Assembly (NCBI GenBank): GCA_030549175.1
Contig: JAUKUA010000005.1
Span: forward strand, 682,001 to 746,000
Origin: Lasiosphaeris hirsuta
Lineage: Eukaryota > Ascomycota > Sordariomycetes > Sordariales > Lasiosphaeriaceae
Length of the DNA: 64,000 nt
Direction: 5' to 3'
In this document: piece by piece, positions 20,947 through 31,059 of the stretch
How the letters are laid out: every line of letters starts with the position of its first letter
Numbering within the stretch: position 1 is the first letter of the stretch
Position numbers and translations under genes: made by a program
The notes under the pieces: model-generated
Seen by the model: only the letters and a program-made list of their open reading frames with translations
The model's database searches: none
Told to the model about the DNA's origin: nothing

Positions 20947-23255
20947 CTAATCATATAGCGATGTGTCTGTCTCCCCCGCCACCGACTTGCTCGCATGCGG
21001 ACTCGTCACCTTGATGCCATTCTCCAGTCTCGCAAGCGTCAGATCGTAGCCCTTGTGGTCACACCAGCTCCGCGCCATCTTGACCGCCGTCTTGATCTCG
21101 CGTCCATTCAGCTGCCACGCCGCCAGCTCCTTGATATCGCCATCATCCAAGTCCACCGCCACCCCACCCTCGTCCTTCGCCCCTTCCACCCTCTTGATAA
21201 CCGGCGGCGGCAGCCGGTCCAAAAACTTGCGCCAGACCACCATCCGCGCCTCGGGCGTCAGCGAGTTGAACAACAAATGCAGGCTCACCCGACTGCGGAA
21301 CGCCGTGTCGATGGTGCTGTACAAGTTCGTCGTCAAAAAGATGATGCCCCGGAAGTACTCGAGCTCCCGCAGGAAGATGGACACGAGCTCGTTGCGCGCA
21401 ATGTCCTGCGGGTGCCGCTCCGCCATGAAGACGTCGGCCTCGTCGAGCAGGATCACTGCGTCCCACTCCGTGGCCATCTCAAACACCTGCTTGATATTGG
21501 CGCCCAGCACGGCCGCGTTGACGCCCAGGTCCTCGGCTTGCAGGTAGAAGAGCGGCTTGTGCGTCCGGTCGGCCACGGCTTCGGCCATGAGGGTTTTGCC
21601 CGTACCGGGAGGGCCCGAGAGGAGCATGATGAGTCCTTCGCCTGTGATTCTGTTAAAGATGTACAACTTGGGAGCGAGGTGGAAGGAAAGGGGGGGGGGG
21701 GAAGAAGGTACGTACCCTTGCCGGCGATGACATCCTCCATCGCCTTGGACCGTTTCCGCAGTGCGGCGTGCGCGCCGTGGTTCTCGACAAACGACATGAT
21801 CAGGTCCTTTTGCTGCTCGTCGTACACCAGATGGTCATAGGCCTCGTCGTTCCACACCATCGGCCTCATGTCCTCAATGAAGAACGACGCCCAGATCTTG
21901 TTCTTGAGCGCGTACCCCTCCATCGTCGGCAGCATGTACATGAGGTGCGGCTCCTTCTCTTCCAGCACCAACATGGCTACCCTATTGTGTTCCTGGGCCT
22001 CCTCTCCCAGTCGCTGGAGTGTCGTACCCGCCTTCTCGTCCATGGGCTGCGACGGGTTTGCCGTGCCGCCCGTTGACCGGATCTGCAAGGTGTTGCTCGC
22101 GTCCTCGCCGACGATGAGCTGCTGCTGCTTTGTTTGCGGATCAGTTCCCTCACGCACGCCCTGCGCTAGATGATGCTTGTTGTAGCCGACCACGTCGATC
22201 AGAATCCTGCTATCGACATTGTGTTTGCGCACCGTCTTGCCCTCTGAGAAGATGGCGATGCCCGTGTAGTTGACGTACGTCAGTCCCTGGCAATCGAGCA
22301 CCCTCCTCCCACGTGCCGTCAGCCGTGTGACGACCTCGTCACGGCCCTCAAAGAACTCGAGGGGATACGCGGGGAGGTCCGTGATAGGGCGGTTGCCCGC
22401 GAACTGCGGGATGCTGATCTCGTAGTCCTCCCACTGGAAGCCGCGGCCGGTGAAGCGCAGGACCTTGCCCTGGATTGACAGCACCTTGGTCGTCATCCCT
22501 ACGGCCTTGTAGCCCGTATCCTCGACCTTGCAGAGCAGCTCGCAGTTGTTGCCCCACGAGATGACGGTGGTCTTCTTGGGGAAGTAGGCCCAGGCCAGCT
22601 TGAACGACACGAGCCCGTTGGCGCGCAGCTGGCTGAGCTTGGCGCGGGTCTCGGCGAAGATGTCGTCGAGGAGGCGGATGAAGAGCAGCATGAAGGGTCG
22701 CAGCGGAGGGTCACCCTTGGTGGCCTCGAGCTCGCGGTACTTGGCCGTGATGTCATCGTAGGCAAAGTATAGTTCCCGAAAGGGGTGGGAAAAGGGGGCG
22801 TTTTCGTTGGCGTCGAGGTGGATGTCCTGTTTTTGGAGGGCCTCGCCGATGGCGGCGACCAGGAGCGGGTTCTGGACCTCGATCTGGTGGTAGCGCAGGC
22901 TGTGGCGGCCCGAGATGACTGGCTTGTCCTTGTCCTTGACCTTGAAGACCTTGATGGCGACGCGGTCCTGGGCCTTGGCGGCGCTCTTGCTCAGCTGCTT
23001 GGGCGGGTAGTCGACCCAGTCGTAGTAGCCATCGTTGCTCCCAGGCCCTTCATAGAGAGTCTTGACTGTCAAACTTGAGCCGAGTTCGACACCCTTGGTT
23101 GGGCCAGAGGCAGATGCGAGCCCCTTTTCGTCGACGGCAACCTCGGTGTCGGTCGATGAAAAGTCAGACAAGGTCTTGTCACCGCTCTTGCCGAGGTTCT
23201 GCAGCTTGTACCGCCATTTCCACAGATTCTCAGACAACTCGGCGCGGCTGATCAT
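20947..23255 (-). CDS. fungal AAA ATPase with N-terminal DUF7025-type region
   Basis: Exons on the minus strand are 23255..21716 and 21641..20947, with a 74-bp phase-1 intron, giving 744 residues. The acceptor used is CACAG before 21641, which rebuilds 'GKGEGLIMLLSGPPGTGKT'; the earlier AG breaks the frame. The first about 400 residues match the conserved region found before the AAA module in many filamentous-fungal ATPases, including 'AWAYFPKKTTVISWGNNCEL' and 'FEGRDEVVTRLTARGRR'. The ATPase carries Walker A GPPGTGKT (about 523-530), Walker B 'AVILLDEADVFM' (about 574-585), sensor-1-like 'FLTTN' and arginine-finger-like 'FRSRVSLHL'. ATP hydrolysis should therefore be intact. The cellular role is unknown. 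A decayed relative lies at 53.2 kb. Confidence 0.87.
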
Positions 23256-24648
23256 GCTGAAAACTCGTCGGCGAGGACGTCAGAGACGAGGGTTAGCTGC
23301 AAGCGGACCTCTTACAAAGCTACTACCACTTGAGCTAGAGCTGTTTGAGCTGTCGATACTTGGCGTTCCTTGCTGTGTCGCATGAGTTGTGGAAAAGGAT
23401 TGGATGGGTTGCAAGCAAACAATTGGCCTGGAAAGGAGACATGCGAGACATATATATATATATATATATATATATGCATTGTTGGGAACGACGTATCAGA
23501 TGAACACGCCGATTTTACTACTCAACATGACTCCATGTTGGTGGCCTCATTGGCCAGGGTCTGGGGCTTGGGTTAGGACTCATACGGGGAGGGGTTGTGT
23601 GATACCGTTTTGTGGCTGCACTTTGAAGCAGCGATGGTGGCTTTTTTTTTTTCTTTCGTCGCGTCACTGTGTCCCCAAGGACCGCAGGGACCGGTGCCTT
23701 GGCAGGTAGACGCACATTCCATTTTGCTAGCGCCTGGCTCGACCTTGCAAGGTGGTCTCTTAGCATGGAAAGCGGAAACCGTGGAGGCAGTCCTCACTAA
23801 CTGTTTTTAGCTTTGCCGTCTGGCTGTTGCGCATAGGTTGCTGCCCAGGCAAGGGCGAAAACCCATGGAGGCCGTCCAATCTTTGCGCACGTCTTGCACA
23901 GGTAGTCCTACTACCCTGGCAGGACTTTCAGGCAGACAACGACAACCCCCGCAACGCCAACCACGACGCCCAGACACGCCCAGACAGAGGGTGATTGGTG
24001 GCGGCAGTCGTGGCTGCAGCTTCAAAAAAAGAGCTCCGTGGCTCCCTGGGAGCTGGGCTGGAGCTAAGGCAGAGCTGGAAACTACCGAGCCCTTTCTCAA
24101 TTCATCTTGCTCAATTGGGCAGACAGCACGGAACGCCCATCAGTCTGCCTCGAGATGGGCCGTGAACTTCAATCCCATCACCCCCGCCAAGCTTCCCCTC
24201 CATGTCATCCAACCTCCTTGAGCGATGTTTCTCGGAGGCCGTCTATGCATACTGTTTACAATTCTTGTGCTCTGCATAGTTTGCAGAGAGGGTACTTTGA
24301 TGGCATGTCCGCACGGCGATGGGGGGCGTTGCCCGCCGCAATTTTCTTCTCCCAGCTCTCTCAAATTCTCAAAAGATTTTGTTTTGGAATCGATCAAGCG
24401 AGAGGGGGGTTTATACTCGGCTAGAATTGCTAGCTAACGTACTTGCTGCAATAGTTGCTATCGTGTCTCCCGTACCTTCTTCCTTGAGCTGTTTGTGAAT
24501 GTTGTCTTGTCTTGATTGTTGTCTTCGTTGTCAAAGAGCAGTCGTGTCCGAGGTGTTTTTAAACTCTAGGTCCTCAAGTGCCATTTTTCTCCGGAATTAC
24601 CTGCCATACCTGATTGGATGTTTTACTCACTCCACATGCATCCGACCT
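23256..24648. other. intergenic region with (TA)n microsatellite
   Basis: It holds the promoter of the minus-strand AAA ATPase and the 3' region of the PDI-like gene. A (TA)n tract lies at 23451-23475 and a T-run at about 23641-23652. ORFs here are short and without domains. No gene seen. Confidence 0.5.
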
Positions 24649-26034
24649 TCAGAGCTCCTCATGCGTCCTCTCCTGCTCGTGCCCCCTCTTTGGCACCTGT
24701 GCGTCGTTGCTCTTTTCCTGTCCTGGGATCCCAAACGCGTCACTCAGAAATTTGCCGACAATCTTGGCCGTCAGCTTCTCCCCGTCCTGCACTTGATAGG
24801 GAACGATAACTCCCGTCATCGACTTGATCAGTGCCAAACCAATCTTTGTTTCCGCTTCTCCAGTAGCCGGCACCATATCGGGGTATTCGGTCGCGTCAAC
24901 GATGGCGAATTGCACCAAATCGGCATGCTTTTTGGCCAATGGCCTCATGTCCTCTCGATAGGCCTCCTTCTCAGCATTTGTCGTGGCGAAGAAATTTAAA
25001 ACGTTCTTGCTCGTCTGCACATCACCAAGTTAGCCCAAAAACACTTGACATGTCCAGCGGCAAACACCTACTCTCAAATACTCCTTTCTGTTTCGTCTCG
25101 TCAACTCGGGAATTAGTAGTTCAGAGCACAGTTTGGTAAATTTCTCAAGCGCCTCCACTGCTGCCGTCTCGTATGTCTCATGCTTTACGTCGTCAAGGTT
25201 GTTGACACATGTCAGTCTGGACCTCGTTGCGCCGTACCCAGGCGGTGTTACCACAAAGCTGTAGTCGTCCTTGTGCTTCTTGGCAAAGTCGTAGAACCTG
25301 TCGTATAAGTTCCAATCGTCGGGGTGAATATGGCCCATGATGACAACGTCGTCCAAGAGCGTCAGCTGCTCAGCCATCTGTTCGTCTGCTTCAAAAACTG
25401 CTGGGCGGAAGGTCCTGCGCAGGAACAAGCTGATTCTTCGCCGCACCTGTTAGCATCATCGTCTCTGTTTTTTTTTGTTTTTTTTTTTCTCGAAACAACC
25501 CTGTAACTCACTCCCTGCCCTTCCTCTCTCCCCTGTACCGATCCATCCGCCCATCGCGGTGGTACACTCGAATGGCCGGGAAAGAGGAAACATCGAGGTC
25601 ATTGCACATTTTTGGGTGAGTCTCGCAGTCAAAACTGACAATATTATCGTCCTTTTCTCTTTCCTGCATTGAGACCCATTCTGCTTCTAACGACTTGCTC
25701 GTATCCCTGAAGATCATGTTAGCCTTGTCATCGAATGGAGTTGTACAACACCCAAGACTCTACACACTGTGAAGGCTTGATGCGGGATTTCAGTTAGCTG
25801 GGATCCATGTCAACGTTTGGGAGTCTTGCGAGTCAAAATCTCACCATGACAACTATGATCAGAGAGTCAGCATTGATCAGCCACGAGTTATTCAAGGATA
25901 AACTTACAAGCAATAAGTGTGTATCCGCTCGAATCCAGTGCGCCTTGCAACTTTGTGCCGTTGACATGGTTCCATGCCAATGCCTGCCACGGGAGGCAGG
26001 CTGTCAAGCACAAGGTCCAACCAAGATGCTTCAT
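24649..26034 (-). CDS. PDI-like ER protein lacking a CXXC active site, C-terminal HEEL
   Basis: Proposed exons on the minus strand are 26034..25908, 25852..25845 (8 nt), 25759..25512, 25435..25072 and 25014..24649, giving 370 residues. A signal peptide (MKHLGWTLCLTACLPWQALA) leads into a thioredoxin-like domain: 'YTLIAFVM', 'LEAEWVSMQ', then 'DCETHPKMCNDLDVSSFPAI' and 'YHRDGRMDRYRG', which match the second half of PDI a domains. Two further thioredoxin-fold b-like domains follow ('LFLRRTFRPAV', 'TSKNVLNFFATTNAEKEAYR'). The chain ends in HEEL, a KDEL/HDEL-like retrieval signal. Where CXXC is expected the sequence reads SLGCCTTPF, so classical oxidoreductase activity is doubtful. It is divergent from the P4H-like gene across 402 bp. 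The micro-exon is the least certain element. Confidence 0.75.
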
Positions 26035-26436
26035 GATCTCTGGAAGTTCGGTACTCAAAGCCTGAACCAGACTCGCGCAAACGAAGATTATGATGATAGA
26101 AAGCAGGCGAAAGGACAGCTGGCCGTGACGTGGTTGAGAACTCGCAATTTAGCCGCGTTGTTACAGATACCACCTTAGTCTCGCCATGGGCTTGGCAGAG
26201 ACGTCAGTTTCGCTACCAGCCAGCCAATAGCCATGGTGGACTGGATCTCCCGGAACGACGGGCTCAGGGTAAAATAGCCCGATCGGGCCACGGCTGGGGA
26301 CCCACTGAGTGTAACGGGACAGATTTGTCAGTTGAGAACAACTGGATCACTTCTCAGCCTACCAGCTAAAGAGACATCAACGACTTCAAACACGAGGAAT
26401 CTCCAGCCTTTGCGATTAAACAGAAAATACTCGGAA
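26035..26436. promoter_or_regulatory. shared divergent promoter region, PDI-like / P4H-like
   Basis: These 402 bp separate the start codons of two divergently transcribed ER-targeted genes. No defined box was identified. Co-regulation is inferred from the head-to-head arrangement only. Confidence 0.4.
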
Positions 26437-27289
26437 ATGAAGTCTTCTTCCTCTCTCCTCATCGTCGTCGCGGCCTTGTTCGGCCTCGCTTCCGGTGAGA
26501 AAGAGCAGCCCGAAGACACCCCCGGAGCGGCACAGGCGGCGATAATCTCAGACAACTTTGTCTGCCAACACCCGCCGTACAAAGTACAGCTAGTATCGAC
26601 ATCGCCTCTGGTCATTTACCTCAAGGGCTTCCTGACAGAAGCTGAGCGCACCCACCTCAAAGCCGTCGGGTAAGCCTCCCTCCCTCCTGTCTTTGAGACA
26701 TGATGCTAAACCCATGGCCAGAAAATCTACCTTCAACTCAACCCCAACCAAAACCGGGCCGCACTCAATCTACATCCCTCGCGATGCCGTGGTAGAATGC
26801 ATCGAAGAGCGCACACTCGCCTTCCAAGGCTACGCATCGTCCCACACGCACCTGGAGCCCTTCCAGCTCGACCGGCACACCCCAGACACGGCACCAGACG
26901 AGCCCCAGCCAGACTGGTTCGCCGACCAGTCCTACCGCCTAGCTGAGAACGGTGGTAACAGGATCTCCAGTCTCCACGCCCTGGTCCACGTCGCGCCGGA
27001 TATCGCCGATGGCGGCATCAACTTCCCGCTACTCAATGCGCCCCGCGATGAGCACTGGTGCGACGTGGTGAACTGCGACGGCGCTTGGGAGGAGGGGGTG
27101 ACGTTCCGGCCGGTGGAGGGGAATGCGGTGTATTGGGAGAATTTGGACGCGGATGGGAGTGGGCGGGAGGAGGTGGTGAAGCGGGGGCTACCCGTTGCGA
27201 AGGGGGAGAAGATTGGGTTGAACATCTGGACTAGGCAGGGGGTGTTAAGCAATGAGATTAGGGAAAAGTATGGGTATCCGAGTGTTTGA
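26437..27289 (+). CDS. prolyl-4-hydroxylase-like 2OG-oxygenase fold protein, metal ligands apparently lost
   Basis: Exons are 26437..26669 and 26722..27289 (52-bp intron), giving 266 residues. There is a signal peptide (SSLLIVVAALFGLASG). The chain then follows the fungal P4H alpha-subunit-like family closely: 'YLKGFLTEAERTHLKAVG', 'IPRDAVVECIEERTLAFQGY', 'DWFADQ', 'GGNRISS', 'GGINFPLLNAPRDEHWCD', 'GVTFRPVEGNAVYWENL', 'RGLPVAKGEKIGLNIWTRQG'. In active members HxD precedes 'WF' and a His precedes 'AGLPV'. Here the positions read QPD and K(R)GLPV, so only the Asp of the His-Asp-His iron triad is kept, although the 2OG-binding Lys/Arg region looks conserved. It may be a pseudoenzyme. It is paired head-to-head with a PDI-like gene. 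Confidence 0.8.
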
Positions 27290-27854
27290 AGGCCACTGGT
27301 GTAGGGAAGAAACTGTTGGCACCTTATCTCTTTTTTACAATCACAGATGCCAACCAATATGGTCTTGGCAGATACGAAAAAAGTTTAAGTGACACAGGTA
27401 TGCTTTTCGCAATGCTATCTAAAGAATGCCTTTTTTTTTTTTTTTTTTTTTTTTCACGACAGCAAGCTCTTTTGGGGGCAATGATATGTCCTTTAGCCAC
27501 TGCCGTCAACCGGGTCTTGCGCAAATGGAATCCATTAATTATGTTGAAGAAGAAGGCGCTACCATCTGAATTTCAAGCACTCCCACCATCCGTGGACATC
27601 GCCCCGCCAAGCTTTTCCAAGTCTCGGCCGGCTGGCTTCTTCCTTGCAACACCACAACAATATTCGCCCAACTCCCGCAACCACTCTCGGGTTCTTGTTG
27701 CAACGAGGCTGCGGTTTTTTTCCCTATTTTTATCGGAGCTTCCAGTAAGTTCAAACCGACCAAATGTGATCTCGTGCATTTATTATGGTACAAGTACAAG
27801 GCTAACGTCCTCCTCGATACGTTGACGACCGGCCAGGTCGATTCTCTCTTAACA
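27290..27854. other. intergenic with T24 run
   Basis: A T24 homopolymer lies at 27431-27454. The 179-codon ORF read through it on the plus strand begins with the family-less tail of the previous gene and is not credible. No gene seen. Confidence 0.5.
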
Positions 27855-29440
27855 CTCGCCCCTTGACCGAGCTTATAGACGTGCATCACGCTCGTAAAGC
27901 CACGGAACGTCGCGATAAGTTATACGCTTTGCTCGGTATGAGTTCAGACGATCCCACTGCAGCCGGAATATCAGCCAACTACAAAAGCCCATGGCACGTC
28001 GTCTTTCAAAAACTTGTCCGCTTTTCCCTTTCCGATCAGGTTTCTGTGGATACCGTAATGTTGGGCGGGGAGGAGACACTTATCATCCGAACGAAAGGTC
28101 GCGTTCTCGGCCGGGTATCTTCTGTCCATACCGATCCTACCCGTGGCGATAGAGAGATGGTTAGAATCATTTAGACAGATCCCCCAGGCGGCCGCAGGGC
28201 AGAGTTGGAAAGTCACTGGACCTTCCAAGCCACAGCAAGACCCATTTGCGAGGGCGATATAGTCGGCTTGGCGCAGGGAGGAAAGAGCCTCACCATCATT
28301 AGGCCACTTGGGGAGTATTCCGTTATTATCTTGATTGCGGTTCCATTCATGCATCACATACGAGAGTGGCTGCCGTTGATAGCCGGCTTCCCGGGCGATT
28401 TCCTCCTTCTCTGGGACTGGGATGCGCCTCGAGATGAACAGCAGATGAGGCACAACCCCAATCTAGCCACGACGAATTAAAGCGTATTCAGCCTTCTGGA
28501 TACAAAGCCCCACTATTCCCTGGAACGAGCTAGCCGATTACGCTATTCCGCGGCGCTGCTAGATGCCGTAGGACAGCACGAATATAGGGAGCATTATATC
28601 AGACAGGCCATTTTTGACTTCTGGTGTGGTACAACAACAAAAGGAAGCGGCGAGAGTAGGGGCGATGGAAGACCTGGTTATCCAAAATGGGTGGGTGCAT
28701 ACAGAGGATCGGAATGCCATCATTCGATTATTTCTCACCGCTCATGAAACCAAAAACATTCAGTTGGATCTGTAAACGTTGCTCTGGTGGGCTACTATCA
28801 GTCGGCGCGAGCTGGCGGTCCGGCTGCTGCTTAACATGTTGACCACCATCGATACGCAGAAGGCACTTCAGCAGGGAGCAGAGAGTGGGTGCGAGCCGTC
28901 AACCCGGCAACTGCTCGACATGGGTATCCCAATGATGGCACTCAAGAAAATGGTGGAGAGCAGTCACGATGTCGCCGTCGAAGCCCCGCTCAAGAGTAGT
29001 CAACTTGAAGTGAATCTAAATATTCGGGACGAGAACGGGAATGCGCCACTACACATAGCGATTTATAAAGAATCCACGGCGATAGTCAAACTAGCCCTGG
29101 CCTCTGGTAAAACCAATCCAAGTATTTAGGACAAGCGGGTGGATGCGCCACCACACTTGGCGATTTTTCACGAATTCGAGTCGATGGTTCAGCTCCTTCT
29201 CGATGTTGACCCAAAACATTCGAAATGATGGGATGGAAACACCACTAGACTTCGCCATCTGTAGGGAATCGACGGCGATGATCAAACTACTTCTGGGTTC
29301 TGAAATATAGTCCTAAACAAATAAGGGGGCGGGGGTTATACGCTACTAAGGCTGCATTCATGTTTGGAGCCGTCGCTATAGTCGAACTGCTTTCAGCAAA
29401 CTCGATCCAGCATGGAATATGGTGATGGGTGATGGGAATA
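27855..29440 (+). pseudogene. HET/NLR-type protein with ankyrin repeats, decayed 3' part
   Basis: The first segment reads 'ERRDKLYALLGMSSDDPTAA', the classic motif after a HET domain. It then runs through one in-frame stop (after VRII, near 28171) into 'GDFLLLWDWDAPRDEQQ', also typical of these proteins. Further frames give 'LDTKPHYSLERASRLRYS' and degenerate ankyrin repeats ('DENGNAPLHIAIYKESTAIV', 'DAPPHLAIFHEFESMVQLL', 'METPLDFAICRESTAMIKLL'), broken by stops and frameshifts to about 29430. No HET domain or start codon is found upstream, so the 5' part is gone. Intact homologues act in heterokaryon incompatibility and NLR-like recognition. Here it is a dead remnant on the plus strand. A29 follows 200 bp downstream. 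Confidence 0.75.
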
Positions 29441-29648
29441 CAGTGCTATACGCTGCAGGTTCTGAAAGATTTGGGTAGTCGCGTCGCGACACGCGCAGCT
29501 CGGAATACTGCGTACGCCATGTCTTTTCTTCTTTACTTGTTGTGACTCTCATGTAAGAGGATGCTGAGGGCGGTAGAGAGAGAAGGTGGTTCCGCGGAAG
29601 GCAGCACTAGGACACTGCACCCCTCCCAAAGTATCGGCCTCTAGCAAT

Positions 29649-29681
<33 letters not shown>

Positions 29682-30011
29682 AACAGAATTGCTGGATAGT
29701 TTAGGTACCCAGGACGAGATTACATCAAGAGGTCAAGGATATTCTCCATCGAACCCCGTCACAGTCCCGTAGCAAAAGGAAACCCGATTGCCTGTGCGGC
29801 TACACCACCCTACTGCTGACCGTGAGGGCAAGATTACGGAAAAGAAGAATGACGGCGTGGGCAAACTTCACCCGGGCTTTCAACGATAAAGATGACATGG
29901 ATGACAGTAAGAGATTTGGGCCCTGCCCACAGAGCAAAACACGACGTACCCAAGTCTGTCTCGGGGCGTGAGTATTGGAACTGCCCGAAATCTAGTATTT
30001 GGCTAGGTAGG
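29441..30011. other. intergenic with A29 run
   Basis: An A29 homopolymer lies at 29651-29679. The rest is anonymous sequence up to the stop of the minus-strand membrane protein. No gene seen. Confidence 0.5.
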
Positions 30012-31059
30012 TCAAACTTGATTGATGACTCTCGGATTATCGACCAGCCGTGTCTCAAAGAACGGCTTCTCATCATCTTCTACCGGTGGTGCCACGGCAA
30101 TCTCGCCGCGCATAATCTCAATAACGGACACGACAGGGAGAAACAGCATGAGCATGGACAATAGCTGACCAAAACTCCAGCTCTTCTCACCCTGATCGCT
30201 GAGCGCCACATCGGGGCTGCCAAAGGCCTGCGAAAGCAGGTAAGCACGGGCGATGGCCCCTGTCAAGCAAGCACAAAGTCAGCATCCGACGTCTCTTTAG
30301 ACAACACAAGTAAAAAGAACATACCAATCGCGATCGCCGCCATGAGCACCAATCCAATCATTTGAATGGCCCGATAGAACCTCTGCTGCCGGCTGTGGAG
30401 ATACCACGTCGCCAGCCCAAACACGACGCAATTCCCCGCAATCACCACAATGGTCCCGACATAATCCAGCCCGCCCACACTCGACGCCTCCTTGTCGAGC
30501 ACCCACGCACAGCCGATCGGCAGGGTATTCGGCAGCCCACGAATCTTGCTCTGCAGCACAAACACGCCATAAACACACGACAGCCCAAGGTTTACAAACA
30601 TGAGCACTTGCCGCAGCCAGCGCAGGACCCAGTCCCGGCGGAAGTCGTGGACGAGCGTCAGCAGCGTGGCGTTGTGCGTGGCCATGGACAGCAGGGAGAG
30701 CATCCAGATGAGGAAGAAGTGGTAGGGTACGAGGGAGGCGGCTTTGACCAGGCCGACGCTCTGGATGCCGATCCCGACGATGATCTGCTGGTCCGAGTAG
30801 CCGCTGAGCAGCTTGCGCCGGATCACCGAGGGTGATTGGGCGGGCCGGAGCGAGTCTTGGATGATTAGGCTAGCCGAGAGGATGATGGCGAGGGAGGCGG
30901 TTATGGTGGAGGAGAGGAGGACCTGGAGCTTGTTAATTTCTTTTCGTCATGCCATGCCATTTTGCGTAGGGGTGCACTTACACCTGCCCCCGCGATGCCG
31001 GCATCGCTGGGCACGGCGTCTGGGACGACGGTGCAATTTGCTGAGACGGTGCCAAACAT
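30012..31059 (-). CDS. fungal integral membrane protein, about seven helices
   Basis: Exons on the minus strand are 31059..30982, 30922..30325 and 30259..30012, giving 307 residues. The introns are 59 and 65 bp with GTAAGT...CAG and GTATGT...CAG ends, in frame. The short extracellular N-terminus contains two Cys residues. Hydrophobic segments include 'TITASLAIILSASLIIQ', 'FFLIWMLSLLSMATHNATLL', 'VLMFVNLGLSCVYGVFVL', 'GTIVVIAGNCVVFGLATWYL', 'MIGLVLMAAIAIG' and 'LSMLMLFLPVVSVIEIMRG'. The motif 'SMATHNATLLTLVHDFRRDW' is, to my recollection, conserved in a Sordariomycete-specific group of membrane proteins of unknown function. The cytoplasmic tail is acidic. No transporter or receptor signature is visible. 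The second intron removes an in-frame stop, which supports the model. Confidence 0.82.

Noticed and set aside
21453..21640. Unspliced extension of the AAA ATPase frame past 21716
   Set aside because: It reads Pro/Ser-rich nonsense. The GTACGT...CACAG intron restores the Walker A motif.
23451..23475. (TA)n tract as a possible promoter element
   Set aside because: A simple microsatellite about 200 bp upstream of the AAA start; no TATA-box context distinguishes it.
27286..27825. 179-codon plus-strand ORF
   Set aside because: It runs through the T24 homopolymer as a poly-Phe stretch and has no domain.
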